The notes: generated from the letters alone by a model not told the origin. A DNA stretch of 64,000 nt from Enterobacter cancerogenus (GCA_000773965.1 JRUP01000026.1:62001-126000); one strand, 5' to 3'. Shown: positions 39,315 through 50,200, numbered from the stretch's first letter. A program made the numbers and translations.

Positions 39315-41095
39315 ATCAGCACCTTGTCAATAAGTCGCTCCGGCCAGGCCCATTCGGTGCCCGAAGCGGTTAGTAATACCGTAAGCTGGGTATAGCGCAA
39401 CACGCTGGCGTATTGCGTCAGGAACTGTTCCAGCAGCTCGCAGAACAGGCGGGCATCACCAGTTCCGCTGAACTGCGTTTCATCAAGCGCCACACGGATG
39501 CGCACGCCGTGCCAGTGATACGACGAGTTATAGTCCTGACGCCAGCTAACGTGGCGGATACCATTGATGCGGCGGAGGTTGTTTTCGTCATCGCTCCAGT
39601 TGAATAATGCCAGCGCGGCCCTGAGGCTTGCAGCATCACTTATCATCTGGCTCAGCGCTCTTGGGTGCAGTAGCGACATCAGGTGCCACTGATACAGCTG
39701 TTTGGTTGGTGGGTAGTAAGGCATGGAAGGTGGCTGACGGGTTTTGCACTGCAGCGCGAGGTTGCCGGTGACCGCGCTTCCATCAAACACCGATTTCTCC
39801 AGCGCCATGCGCGGGTAGTTACCATTGGTGCAGGTGATGTTCAGAAACAGCGTAGCATCATCTTCTCCCCGATCAGCCTCACTCGCATCCCCACCCAGCA
39901 TCAGTAGGGTTTCATAGAGACCGCTGACGCCGCGCCAGATGCGCGTATGAAAATAACGCTCCGGCCACGACGCTTTGCGCTGCAACATACCGCCTTTTTG
40001 CCGGAAGTGTCGGTACGGCACATAGCGCCGCTTATCCAGTGTTTCGCTGGCGGCAACGTCATCCACGCTGTAGATCTCAGTATGCTGATCGCGCAGTCGG
40101 TGAGGGCGCAGACGGTAGTCGAGCACAGCAGGCTTCACCTTCAGCGGCTCTGCGTTCAACGTAAACAGGTTAATCACCGGAACGCAGTGAATACGCAGCG
40201 CATCTTCCGGTAACGAAATATCGTGTGGAAGCGGCTGGCTGAGATGAATATCGAGAATTGCCTGCCGACTGCGTTCACTGAAAGGAAGCGTTTCGAGCCC
40301 GGTAAGAGTAAAGAAGGCGTAGCGAGCCGGGAAACTGAAGTATTCCAGCAGTGGGCGAACTTCGCCACAGAGTGCCGGACTATCGCTTTCCGGCCAGACT
40401 GACCGCCAGTGCTGCTGCCAGCGGACGCTAATGCCACCATGAAATGGCTGCGGATCGTGGTTATCACTCTGCGGCAGACTAACAGTGATGTTGCGCAGAT
40501 GGCTGGTGAGCACATGGTATAGCAGCGACTGGACAGGGCGATCCCCGTGAATATAAAGCGGAATATCGCTGAGATCGATCTGGCTCGGATCGGCCTGAGG
40601 GCTGAGTGTAAACCGCAGGGAGATCATCTGGTGCCCGTCAGGGTGAAACGATGTGGTGACATGACCTAACATCAATGGGTGTAATTTCAACACATCAGTG
40701 GTGCGATAAGGGCAGCGCAGGCCAGAGATATCCATCGGGCGTGTCAGCAGCGTCGTGCCTTCCGGTACCACCTCATCACGCACCTGAGCGACGATATCGG
40801 GTGTCAGTTCTACCACTGACATAGATGGCAGCGTGCGATTCACCACGGGCAGCAGATGCCCGAGCAGTGGCTCTGTCAGCTCCGGAATATCGTCATCAAT
40901 TTTGCGGCGCATCTGCGCCATCATCAGTGAAAAGCCCTGGAACAACTGTTCAACCGAGTCATCCATCTTCAGTGAGGATGTATCCAGGCCAAGGCGGCGT
41001 CCTGCTTCAGGAAATTCATCGGCAAACTCCTTTGCCGCTGCTTTCAGGTAGCGCATTTCACTGTCGAAATAGTTCAGAAAATCGTGATCGTTCAT
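39311..41095 (-). CDS. tssF: Type VI secretion baseplate protein TssF
   Basis: 594 residues, TssF/VasA (ImpG). The family start is clear (NYFDSEMRYLKAAAKEFADEFPE), then ..LLGHLLPVVNRTLPSMSVVE and the FPARYAFFTLTGL segment. It is a baseplate wedge subunit, normally two per wedge with one TssG. A 4-bp overlap with tssG suggests coupled synthesis. Confidence 0.95.
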   Translation of the reverse strand: MNDHDFLNYFDSEMRYLKAAAKEFADEFPEAGRRLGLDTSSLKMDDSVEQLFQGFSLMMAQMRRKIDDDIPELTEPLLGHLLPVVNRTLPSMSVVELTPDIVAQVRDEVVPEGTTLLTRPMDISGLRCPYRTTDVLKLHPLMLGHVTTSFHPDGHQMISLRFTLSPQADPSQIDLSDIPLYIHGDRPVQSLLYHVLTSHLRNITVSLPQSDNHDPQPFHGGISVRWQQHWRSVWPESDSPALCGEVRPLLEYFSFPARYAFFTLTGLETLPFSERSRQAILDIHLSQPLPHDISLPEDALRIHCVPVINLFTLNAEPLKVKPAVLDYRLRPHRLRDQHTEIYSVDDVAASETLDKRRYVPYRHFRQKGGMLQRKASWPERYFHTRIWRGVSGLYETLLMLGGDASEADRGEDDATLFLNITCTNGNYPRMALEKSVFDGSAVTGNLALQCKTRQPPSMPYYPPTKQLYQWHLMSLLHPRALSQMISDAASLRAALALFNWSDDENNLRRINGIRHVSWRQDYNSSYHWHGVRIRVALDETQFSGTGDARLFCELLEQFLTQYASVLRYTQLTVLLTASGTEWAWPERLIDKVLM

Positions 41096-41102
41096 TGATT
41101 GC

Positions 41103-41489
41103 TTAATCCACCAGCGTCAGTGCCTGATATAACACCGAACAGATTGAAGCCAGCCACAGTAGGAGAAGCGAGGTCATCGCTCGGTGAAATAGAACCTTCG
41201 TGCCCCGCCAGCGATCTGTCATTGAACGCGTAACAGTGGATTTTTTCGCCCACAGCATAGCCATACCCTGTTCAAATTCAGCGATCTTCTCTTCATCACT
41301 CAGCAGCGTGAAAAGCCGCTCATCGAGATACAAACGCCAGCAGTAGTAGTGCGTAACCAGGAACAGTACCAGCAGCGGCACGCACAATACGGAATAAATC
41401 AGGTTAAACATCAATACCAGCGGCGGCAGAGTTAAAGCAGCGAAATAACGCCAGCTCGCAAGGTGAATTTGCACGATCCGGTTTGTCAT
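41103..41489 (-). CDS. Small membrane protein of the T6SS/lipid cluster
   Basis: 128 residues from the ATG at 41489, whose ATGA overlaps the ynbD stop; an ATG five codons earlier is also possible. Two or three hydrophobic segments are visible (about 20-55 and 100-120), with a charged cytoplasmic loop (LLSDEEKIAEFEQGMAMLW). No family is recognised. Its coupling to ynbD and place before tssF suggest it belongs to the lipid-modifying set. Confidence 0.65.
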   Translation of the reverse strand: MTNRIVQIHLASWRYFAALTLPPLVLMFNLIYSVLCVPLLVLFLVTHYYCWRLYLDERLFTLLSDEEKIAEFEQGMAMLWAKKSTVTRSMTDRWRGTKVLFHRAMTSLLLLWLASICSVLYQALTLVD

Positions 41490-42808
41490 GATGATGTCTG
41501 ACATGGCAGTTCCTTGCTGAATGCTTCCAGAGTCTGAATATGGGCGGGCTTCAGGACAATTTGCGGTCGCTGGGATTGGATCAGTTCAACAGCCTGAAGG
41601 ACGGAGGAAACATGCCTCTCCGCCAGTAACCAGGCCGCCACGACGGTTGCGCTTCGCGATAAACCCAGCGCACAGCAAACCAGCACGTTTTCATGGGATT
41701 GATGCAGTTGACGAAGCTGAATGACCGCAGTACGTAGATCATCAATGTCGGGCACCAGTAAATCCATCAAAGGGTAAGCCTGCCAGCACTTTACATTTCG
41801 GTTGCCTTTGTGGAATTCCGCTGTCAGGTCGAGAACAGCGCAATGGAGTTCAGCCTGATCCGGGAATCGTCCCAGCGATATCCCAGCAACTATCAGGTTG
41901 CTTTTGGCTGTGCTACGGGAAAACCAGCCGCGTGATAACGCTGCACCTACCAGATAGGGGAGCAGAAATAGACGAGCGGAAAGCGTCAGATTACCGTTGC
42001 TACTTTTCTGGAATATCGCCACACCCAACCCGGCATAGCCTGCCGCAACAGTCAGCAAGGCTGCTGCAGGCCACAGCAAGGGATATCCCCACGGAATGAT
42101 CAATCCCGCCAGTATAAATATCATGCCACCTGCGCCGTATTTAGTCGCCAGCCGCTTAGCGTGCGGTGACGGACGTTGCCAGCGCCACTGGCCTCTCATT
42201 GGAATGACGTAGCTGATGATGATCGCGACCGCAAATCCACTGATCACATCAATAAAGTGGTGTTGCCATGTGGTGAGCACGGAGGCGGCAATCAGTAAAA
42301 ACCAGGCACCAGCCACTAACCTTGCCTGACGATTCAAATGTTGACGAAAGCGCAGCCAGAGCAGCCAGGTCAGAATGATATGCAACGATGGAGCTTGGTT
42401 ATAGGGCAGATCAAACTGTTCAAGCTGGCGAAACAGCCAGCCGAACATTCCCTGCGTTTCCGGGCGGGTGAAGGTGAACTTTAACGGGAAGAGCAAAAAT
42501 GCCGCGCACGCCACCAGCGATGCGGCGAGCAGTCGATAACCGTGGCGCATCAGCTCCTGTTTTGAGGTACAGATAAACAGCGAGATGCCATATAGCAGGT
42601 CGATGCTCCAGTAGGGCACGATGGTCCAGGGAATAAATGGAATCGCCTGTTCCCAGCTAAATACCACGCTTCCAACATCCTGTCGGGTCGCGGTGAAGGT
42701 ATTCACCTGACCGTAGCTGAGGAAAAACAGCGGGCCCAGCAGCAGTAGCCAACAAAGCCCCTGTATCCAGGGGCTGTAACGGCGTTGTGTCAGCAACGAT
42801 TCAGTCAT
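41486..42808 (-). CDS. ynbD: PAP2 / dual-specificity phosphatase fusion (YnbD-like)
   Basis: 440 residues from the ATG at 42808, inside the end of ynbC by 8 bp. The N-terminal two-thirds has six or more membrane segments and a PAP2 phosphatase pattern (NQAPSLHIIL, then WQHHFIDVISGF). The last 150 residues are a cytoplasmic dual-specificity phosphatase with the P-loop CCALGLSRSA (C-x5-R-S). E. coli YnbD has the same two-domain plan. Likely substrates are phosphatidyl phosphates made by the neighbouring enzymes. Confidence 0.9.
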   Translation of the reverse strand: MTESLLTQRRYSPWIQGLCWLLLLGPLFFLSYGQVNTFTATRQDVGSVVFSWEQAIPFIPWTIVPYWSIDLLYGISLFICTSKQELMRHGYRLLAASLVACAAFLLFPLKFTFTRPETQGMFGWLFRQLEQFDLPYNQAPSLHIILTWLLWLRFRQHLNRQARLVAGAWFLLIAASVLTTWQHHFIDVISGFAVAIIISYVIPMRGQWRWQRPSPHAKRLATKYGAGGMIFILAGLIIPWGYPLLWPAAALLTVAAGYAGLGVAIFQKSSNGNLTLSARLFLLPYLVGAALSRGWFSRSTAKSNLIVAGISLGRFPDQAELHCAVLDLTAEFHKGNRNVKCWQAYPLMDLLVPDIDDLRTAVIQLRQLHQSHENVLVCCALGLSRSATVVAAWLLAERHVSSVLQAVELIQSQRPQIVLKPAHIQTLEAFSKELPCQTSS

Positions 42809-44564
42809 GCTGTTTTCTAACCGCCAGTGACACCGTGAAGATGCCAAACTCATCAATCAGTTGATGACACTTCTCGAATCCCGCTTCTTCGACCAGCCTG
42901 TCCATCTCATTCTGGCTACGTACGCGCATCAGCCACGGAATACCGTTCTGGTGGCTGGTTAAGGTCCAGGCAATGGTTTTCAACTGCGGATGCCAGGGTT
43001 GTCCAGTGTAAACCAGCATACCGCCCGGCGGAATGGCGGCTGCCAGTCCGGCCAGTGATGTTCTGATCATGGCGTTGCTCGGGAACAGTTCATATAGTCC
43101 GGAAACAATCCCCAGTGTTGGCGCTGGATTGAGTGTGGCAAGCGAGTCAAAGTCAAAGGCATTGCCTTTTTTGAACTGCGCAAGATGACCTAAGTTGCGC
43201 GTCTCGATCATCGCCTGACCTTTTTCCACATTCAGATCGCTGTAATCACGCAGCAGAATGCTTTCGATATCTGGCTGATGTTCAAGTGCATCAAGAACGT
43301 AGCGCCCATGCCCGGCAGCGATATCCACCACGCGCACCGGCATCTCGCTTTCATGCAATTTCGCAACTGCTGCTGCAATGACCTGCTGGATATTCTCCTT
43401 ACGTGCCCGAATGCCTCGCCAGCCGATGCTGTTGAGGTACTGACGATCAATCATTCTGCCCATCATGCCCGTTCCTTCGGGAGTATTGCGGTAGACATAA
43501 TCCAGTGTGCTGCCAGAATCGAAGCCGGTTTCATAACCTAAGCGCATGCCTTTCGATAATCTGCCGATGGTTTTCATGCCAAAGCTCAGCGAGCCATAGA
43601 ACATGCCTTCCAACGAGCGACGACCTGGTGGAGCCTGCAATTCACGATAAGCATCCGCGCCGGGGCTCCACTGATCTTCGTGACTGTAATCGAAAGCACA
43701 GGGTGCGTTGTCGTAAAGCTGTTCGATGAAGGGCTTCATTTTATCGAAAGCAAGCTGACGATCCTTTTCGCCCAGCGTGTCGTGATAAAAGCCCGGTAAA
43801 ATATGCTGCTCTTTAATTGCACTGCGTAAACCACGATAGAATTTCTTCTGCGGTTCGGCATGCACCACGAAATCATTACCGGAAATCAGTAGCTGTGTCG
43901 GCACGGTGATGGCGGCGGAATCAGAGACAATGCGCTCCGCCGTTTTATACAAGTCCAGCAGAATATTCACCGCGATCTGGCGGGTGATTAATTTATCCTG
44001 CTCAAAGCTGGCAATACGTTCAGGATCGTGACTGAGAAATTTGCCTTTAACGTAGGAGTTAACATAGAACAGGCCGCGTATGCGTTGCATGATGCTCAGG
44101 CCCGTGCGGGCAAAAGGCACATACAGTTTGACTTTAAATGCAGGGGACGCCAGCACCATGCCGCGAATTTTTGGTGCGTAATCATGCACCCAGGTGGCGA
44201 CCAGCACCGCGCCCACGCTTTGCGCAATGACAACGATATCCTCAATGCGCACCTGTGCCTGCTCAGCAACAAAGCTAACAAATTCATCCACATCTTTTAC
44301 TGAGCGGGCAAGGCTTGGGCTGTAACCTCGTTCACCCGGTGACTTGCCATGTCCACGCGCATCCCAGGCGTAAAAATGGGTATCGGGCATCAGCAGCTCA
44401 TCAACGACATGCTGCAATCGCCCCGAGTGTTCATGTCCGCGATGAAACAGCACAATCACTTTTTTGCTCTGCGCTTCCTGCGCGGGCCAGTGACGAAAAT
44501 AGAGTGATTCACCATCACTGGTGGAAAAAGAACTTTCATGAAATACGCGTGCTTCCTGGCTCAT
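42801..44564 (-). CDS. ynbC: Alpha/beta hydrolase-methyltransferase fusion (YnbC-like)
   Basis: 587 residues (E. coli YnbC is about 585). Residues 1-300 are a monoglyceride-lipase-like alpha/beta hydrolase: FHRGHEHSGR (oxyanion), WDARGHGKSPG, the nucleophile in VIAQSVGAV, and a late His in GFYHDTLGE. Residues 330-587 are a class I SAM methyltransferase (VVDIAAGHGRYVLDAL). The probable work is cutting or methylating a lipid; substrate unknown. It overlaps the acyltransferase gene by 4 bp. Confidence 0.9.
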   Translation of the reverse strand: MSQEARVFHESSFSTSDGESLYFRHWPAQEAQSKKVIVLFHRGHEHSGRLQHVVDELLMPDTHFYAWDARGHGKSPGERGYSPSLARSVKDVDEFVSFVAEQAQVRIEDIVVIAQSVGAVLVATWVHDYAPKIRGMVLASPAFKVKLYVPFARTGLSIMQRIRGLFYVNSYVKGKFLSHDPERIASFEQDKLITRQIAVNILLDLYKTAERIVSDSAAITVPTQLLISGNDFVVHAEPQKKFYRGLRSAIKEQHILPGFYHDTLGEKDRQLAFDKMKPFIEQLYDNAPCAFDYSHEDQWSPGADAYRELQAPPGRRSLEGMFYGSLSFGMKTIGRLSKGMRLGYETGFDSGSTLDYVYRNTPEGTGMMGRMIDRQYLNSIGWRGIRARKENIQQVIAAAVAKLHESEMPVRVVDIAAGHGRYVLDALEHQPDIESILLRDYSDLNVEKGQAMIETRNLGHLAQFKKGNAFDFDSLATLNPAPTLGIVSGLYELFPSNAMIRTSLAGLAAAIPPGGMLVYTGQPWHPQLKTIAWTLTSHQNGIPWLMRVRSQNEMDRLVEEAGFEKCHQLIDEFGIFTVSLAVRKQHD

Positions 44565-45193
44565 GGTGATTTCCTTGTGGCTTGCTGTTGTAATTCAATA
44601 AAACGGTTTAATAACGTGGTTTTGAATTCGGCCTTGTTTTCCTGATAACGCATCGGGTCATCGATATAAATATCAATAAAGAAAGGCACCGGTATTTTTT
44701 GTCCCTTGCCCATTGAGCGATCTAGTCCGTGCATGTAGACAGGAATAATCGGCACATCCGGACACTGCTGGCTTAAATGCCAGAGGCCGGATTTGATTTC
44801 TGAGAATTTCCCCGGCTCTCCGCGTGTGCCTTCAGGGAAAATGATGACAATTTTTTTTGCCGCCAATGCATCAACGCAGGCTTGTAGTGGGTTGGCCTGA
44901 TGCGCTCCGCGATAAACCGGAATGATGCCAATCACCTTCAGGGCAAACCAACCGACCACTTTGTTCCTGAGAAAATAATCAGCGGCTGCCACTGGCTGCA
45001 CGTTGACCAGCGTGGAAAGAGGAAACAACGTGAACAGCGTCAGCACATCCAGGTGGCTATTGTGGTTTGCCACAATGATCGCCGGTCCCTGTTTCGGCAA
45101 TTTTTTACGATTAGCCACCGCCACACCCAGCCATATCCACACCACCGGATAAGCAAAGCAGAGCGTAAAAATCCAGCGCAGCATAGGGTTCAT
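44561..45193 (-). CDS. 1-acyl-glycerol-3-phosphate acyltransferase (PlsC-like)
   Basis: 210 residues. The acyltransferase motifs are NHNSHLD (HX4D, about residue 43) and FPEGTRGEPGKF (block III). An N-terminal membrane helix (WIFTLCFAYPVVWIWLGVAV) precedes them. It would acylate lysophosphatidate to phosphatidate, the substrate of the CDP-diglyceride synthase gene next door. The E. coli ynb operon as I recall it (ynbABCD) has no such gene, so this looks like an addition. Confidence 0.88.
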   Translation of the reverse strand: MNPMLRWIFTLCFAYPVVWIWLGVAVANRKKLPKQGPAIIVANHNSHLDVLTLFTLFPLSTLVNVQPVAAADYFLRNKVVGWFALKVIGIIPVYRGAHQANPLQACVDALAAKKIVIIFPEGTRGEPGKFSEIKSGLWHLSQQCPDVPIIPVYMHGLDRSMGKGQKIPVPFFIDIYIDDPMRYQENKAEFKTTLLNRFIELQQQATRKSP

Positions 45194-45202
45194 GTGCGCC
45201 TC

Positions 45203-46132
45203 TTATAGATAGAAGTAGTAATAGAAATGGAAGAACAACGGCGCGGTGTAGATCAGCGAATCCAGCCGATCCAGAATGCCGCCGTGACCGGGCAACAGCT
45301 TGCCCGAGTCCTTGACGCCGAAGTCGCGCTTGATCGCCGACATCACGACATCCCCGCAGAATCCGCTCAGGCCGATAATCAATCCGGCGCCAACAGAATG
45401 CAGGTAATCCATCTGCGTGAGCACTGGACCGAATATTACGGCCAGTAATATGGTGGTCAGCACGCCGCCCAGTAATCCTGCCAGCGTCTTATTAGGACTC
45501 ACCTTAGGCGTTACCCTGATTTTCCCTAGCGATTTTCCCCATAAGTACTGGGCGATATCATTCAGTTCCGTCAGCGCGACAAGGAAGATCACTAACAGTG
45601 CACCGGCACTGGCATCATCGCCGGGTAGGGTCAGCAGATAGGCAACGTGACTGAGCGCAAACACCGTGGTCATCATGCCCCAGTGCATCACCGATGCTGA
45701 GTGCAGAAAACCTTTGGTATCTCCGGCAATCACCATGCGTGCAGGCAGGAACAGGAATACATAGACCGGAATAAAGATGATGAACATGCCGTACCAGGCC
45801 ATGTCGATCCAAAAATATTGGACTGGAATGGCAGCGTACATCCACAGTAACGGCATGCTGTCTGAGCGTCGGGTGGGTGCCAGCGTCAGATATTCTTTCA
45901 ATGCGAGGAAACTGATAAAACCAAAGAACACCAGCGCCAGCCATTTAGGTGACAACATTGCCAGTGAGAACAGGATAACAATCACCCACCAGCTGTTCAC
46001 ACGCTGCTGTAACTCCAGCCAGTTGCGCTGTGGGCGGCATTGTTTCAGCACAAAAATAATCAAGGTCGCCACAATGAGTACGGCGAAGATACCGCCAAGG
46101 CAGTAATAGAGCAGGTGAGTAGACTCAGACAT
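45203..46132 (-). CDS. ynbB: CDP-diglyceride synthase (YnbB-like)
   Basis: 309 residues from the ATG at 46132; the reading upstream of it lies in ynbA and is not family-like. Eight or so membrane segments are seen. The CdsA signature is at the C-terminus: SAIKRDFGVKDSGKLLPGHGG followed by DRLDSLIYTAP. It makes CDP-diacylglycerol from phosphatidate and CTP. The start overlaps the ynbA stop by 8 bp. Confidence 0.93.
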   Translation of the reverse strand: MSESTHLLYYCLGGIFAVLIVATLIIFVLKQCRPQRNWLELQQRVNSWWVIVILFSLAMLSPKWLALVFFGFISFLALKEYLTLAPTRRSDSMPLLWMYAAIPVQYFWIDMAWYGMFIIFIPVYVFLFLPARMVIAGDTKGFLHSASVMHWGMMTTVFALSHVAYLLTLPGDDASAGALLVIFLVALTELNDIAQYLWGKSLGKIRVTPKVSPNKTLAGLLGGVLTTILLAVIFGPVLTQMDYLHSVGAGLIIGLSGFCGDVVMSAIKRDFGVKDSGKLLPGHGGILDRLDSLIYTAPLFFHFYYYFYL

Positions 46133-46727
46133 TTTTTGCCTCCATCGCACTACGGCAGCGATTGAAGCTGGTCCAGCATAACAACAGCGCAGCGACAGCA
46201 AAGATCGCATTAGCGAAGCCGATATATTGCGGCCACAAGGCAATCACCAGCGCAAGCGCACCGAAGATAAATGCGCGATCGCTCTTACCCAGTGGCCCAC
46301 GATAGTTCCTGGCGCCTGTCAATATCTGGCAAATCAGGCCGCAAAACTCAGTCAGCCACGAGAGCAGCACCACCAGCACGATTAACCCGGGGGAAATGCC
46401 AGCAACAAATGCAAAAGTCAGGTAGAGCGCGGCGTCAGAGATAATGTCACCGACTTCATTGAGGATCGCGCCAGCGGTGGACTGCTGGTTGAACTCCCGG
46501 GCTAACATGCCGTCAATCGCGTTTAACGCCATGCGGAAGAAGAGAAAGATTGGCAGGCTGATGAAAAAGCGCGGATCGGGAAAACACATCAACAGTGCGC
46601 CTAATGCGACAGAAGCCAGCATGGCAAACACCGTTACTTGATTGGCGGTAACTCCTTTTGCGTGCAGTCTGACTACCGCTGGTCTTAGCAGATTCTGAAA
46701 CTTCGGTTTTATATCGTATAGCGTCAT
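46125..46727 (-). CDS. ynbA: CDP-alcohol phosphatidyltransferase (YnbA-like)
   Basis: 200 residues from the ATG at 46727 (MTLYDIKPKFQ), matching the E. coli YnbA start. The CDP-alcohol phosphotransferase motif D-G-x2-A-R-x8-G-x3-D-x3-D is complete (DGMLAREF...GDIISD). It transfers a phosphatidyl group from CDP-diacylglycerol to an alcohol; which alcohol is unknown. It is the first lipid gene after tssJ, 31 bp on. Confidence 0.93.
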   Translation of the reverse strand: MTLYDIKPKFQNLLRPAVVRLHAKGVTANQVTVFAMLASVALGALLMCFPDPRFFISLPIFLFFRMALNAIDGMLAREFNQQSTAGAILNEVGDIISDAALYLTFAFVAGISPGLIVLVVLLSWLTEFCGLICQILTGARNYRGPLGKSDRAFIFGALALVIALWPQYIGFANAIFAVAALLLCWTSFNRCRSAMEAKNV

Positions 46728-46757
46728 GCTGTGGCTCCTGCCGTATGACATTAATAG

Positions 46758-47279
46758 TTACTTCAATTCATCCAGATTCAGGGTGTTATCCCTGACGTCA
46801 ATCCTGCGTGGCTCATCCGGATCAAGCTCCTCGCGGCTCAGCACTTTCTTCCACGTTCCTCGTTCGCGATCTGGCTGGCGGAACAGGCCAATCACCGCCA
46901 CGAACTGCGCCGTTTTCTCCATCGGCATCTCCAGCGTGATTGTCTGCTCCGGCATGATGCTGAGCTGCCGATGTGCGACCAGTGTTTCTTTCAGCACGAG
47001 GTCAGGCTGCGTCAGCAAGCTGTTGTATTCGGTGTTATCGAAGCGCTGGCGGTCTGTGAGTTGCAGCACAACCAGGCGCAGTGGCATCGATTGCTGAGCA
47101 TCATCCTGATTGATGGCTGCGCGAGCGGTGAAGGTCAGATGCAACGTTTCCACCTGGCGATAAAACACCGCTTTTGCCACGCTCGCCGTGCCCTGTTTGG
47201 TTTTTTGCCAGGCACCGCAACTGCTCATCAGCAAAGCTGAGAGGCAAATCAATAAGGCGTAGGTGAGGCGAGAGATCAT
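46758..47279 (-). CDS. tssJ: Type VI secretion lipoprotein TssJ
   Basis: 173 residues. Signal peptide with lipobox LMSSC (Cys21), then the TssJ beta-sandwich (VETLHLTFTARAAIN, PLRLVVLQLTDRQRF). It sits in the outer membrane facing the periplasm and holds the TssM C-terminus, the first step of the TssJLM envelope complex. It overlaps tssM by 4 bp. Confidence 0.93.
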   Translation of the reverse strand: MISRLTYALLICLSALLMSSCGAWQKTKQGTASVAKAVFYRQVETLHLTFTARAAINQDDAQQSMPLRLVVLQLTDRQRFDNTEYNSLLTQPDLVLKETLVAHRQLSIMPEQTITLEMPMEKTAQFVAVIGLFRQPDRERGTWKKVLSREELDPDEPRRIDVRDNTLNLDELK

Positions 47280-50200
47280 CCTTCACCTCCCGACAAAGCA
47301 GCATCATTAGTCGGACCAGAAACGGATATCCTTGCTGGCAGACTGAAACCGCGTAGATCGAGTAACGCCAGCGGGCCGTTACCCAGTTCCGTGCGTATTT
47401 GATAGTTAAGCGACAGGCCATCCGGCGTCGGCCAGACTACGCGATACATGTTGCTACCCAGCTCCGTGATCCGAGCTTTACCCAACAGGCGAATCAACCC
47501 CCAACTTCCCGGATGATCGGCATAAAGGCGGGTTCCTGCTCTGGCGCTGCGCCAGGTCAGCGTGGTTTGAGGCTGCCAGCGGTTATCAGGCCAGTTCAGC
47601 ATCTGCCAACTCTCTTCCTGATTGAAATATTGCAGTTTCTGCCTGTCTACCGTCAGTTCAGATTCCACTACATTGCGGGAAGGCTTTGCCATCATCTGGA
47701 AATGCAGCTCGACATCGCCTCTGACAAAAACAGCGTTCGCGATGCGCGTCAGCTTGTTCAGCGCCGCCAGAAAAGCCGGATCAAAGATTAGTCCCTGGCT
47801 GTTCATCGCATCCGGCACCCAGCGATCACCTTCCAGACGCAGCAGACCACCTAAGCGCCCGTTGACGAACTGCGCAATGCGTCCGGTGTCGGTGCGCATA
47901 AACTGCGCCAGATGCGGCAAGGAGACATCGCTCTGCCGGTTAGCGAACGGATAGCGATCGGCAAAGGCTTCGTTCCAGGGCGTAACAATATCGTTCTGCC
48001 ACTGGCTGTTAATGCTTTCTGCCGTTGGGCTTAACACCTGCTCCCAGGCCTGCACCATTGGCTCCACAAATACCGCCTGACCAAAGCTGCTCCACTCCTG
48101 GCCGAGGCTGGCGGCAATCAGGCTGCCGTAATCGCGGGTGTCGGTGAGATCAACGGCTTTGCCCTGAAACACCGTCAGCGCCAGCGACTGCATCATGGCC
48201 TGGGGATCCGGAGCGTTTGTCACCTGCTGCAGGCGCAGGCGAACACGGGTGATGCGGGTCAGGAAGGTTTGCAGGCTGAGGCTCTCTTTCGCCGCCGCAT
48301 TCGTATCAGTTAGTGACAGCAGCGGGCCAAAGGTGGCATCCATCGGCCCCTTTGCGATTTGCGCTTGATTGATGGCGCTGGTTTTATCGCTGCTGAGCAG
48401 ATTCTTCGCCGAACTCACCAGTGAATCGGTCAGATTGCCGCCGGTTTGCCCGGTTCGGCCCTGAACGTTAAGGATATTGATTAGCGCGATCAGCGGCGAC
48501 TGGCGTGCATCCGCCAGCAGCGACAACTGTTCGATAGATTCCGACAGGCTTTCAGCACGCTGCCACTGAATGCTGTTGAGAAACTTCAGCCAGGCTGCGG
48601 CGTAATCAGAGAAATAGCGCTCTGTCAGCCGCGCCTGCAGCGTCTCCGGAGAGACATCATCGTTGCTGGTAGGTTTGCTGTCGCTCAGTACCCAGTCAAT
48701 TTCGTCACGCCGAACCTTAGCCGCTTGCTCAATGGCGGGTTGAACATCTTCTTCCCATGCTTTGCGCGTGAACACTCCGGGCACGGTTTCATCCGTGGTG
48801 AACAGCATGCTGCTGTCGGTGCCACTGACCATTTCACTGAGCGTCATATCGGCATAGTCGCGCGATACCTGCTCAATCAGCTTCTGGTAGCGGGTGGATT
48901 CGGCATTGCTGGCCCCAATCTGGCGCAACAGCGCCGAGCGCATGCTGCTGACCAGCCGCATATCCGGCTCGATTCGCCACGCGGGATGCGCGGGCAGATT
49001 GCTCATCATAAAGGCCAGCATATCGCCGCCCTGATTGCGCCAGCTGGCATCATTAATGCCGCTGCGCAGCTGCCAGATCTTCATCAGCGTACTGCTAAAA
49101 AATGCCGAATCTGATTTGTCAGGATGGGCCAGCATCAGATACGCCTTCAGCAGGTCATACATGCTTCTGGCGTCATCTGATCGCAGCGGGCTGTCGGGTG
49201 GCAGGTTGCGCCAGCTGGTCATCAACGTGGTGAGGCGCTGCACGGAGGCATCACGCAGCAGCGGCATGGCTGCCTTTTGCCACTGCGGCCACAGCGCGTT
49301 CAGTAAGGCATCGTTCTGGCTGAGGCCAAAGCGCATATACCAGGGCGCACCGTACCGTTGGCGATATTGCAGCCGCTCGATCTCTTTCTGCAATTCCCGC
49401 AACGCGAAAAGCTGCTCTCGCAGAGGCTGGCGAGTATCGGTTGCAGCGGCTGCGAGCTGCTGATCGGTCTGAATCAGGCGATAATTGGCAATCCAGGCAA
49501 CAACTAGGCAGGCCATCCACGCTGCCAGCAAGCAGGAGAAAACCATCAGCCCCGTTTTTCGCCATGACGCCCCGTTGGTGACAGGTTTTCGCCAGCGCTG
49601 TGCCAGTAGATCACGCCAGGCTTTTCCAGGTTGCCAGGCATGGCGCAGGGAAGCACTTCCGGCAGTAAGCGGCTGGCTGAGCACGACGCCTGCCAGCGGC
49701 AGCGCCCGTGCGCCTTCGCCAAGTTGTGACAATGTTTTTGTCAGTCGATTGATGCCGCCACTGCGTAGCATCTGCGCCAGTTCCAGCAGAAAGCTGTGCT
49801 GACGCTGATGATCGATTTGCTGCATACCGCGTTCAACCAACTGGTGTTCCAGCGCGTTAAGCGAGTGGCGATAATCTTCTGTCGACTCACCAGGCGCAAT
49901 AATAAAGCCCACATCCTGTTCGGGCGAACCCGGTTGCGAGGGGGTATGAACCTCCCACAGCCACAGCGGGATATCCTGTCCCAGCAGGCGATAGCGTTTC
50001 TGCATCTGCCGCGCCGTGGTATCCAGCAAATCCTGCTCTATCTCCGCTTCTGCGCTCACGACCCAGATGACGGCATCCGCCAGTTGTCGGCGAATTTTAC
50101 GCAGCGCTTTAAGCTGGGAGGGAACGGGCTCATCCTGCGGATTGCCTTGCCAGATCAGCAACGTATTGTGTCCTTCCAGCCAGTACTGGGTTGTCAGGCC

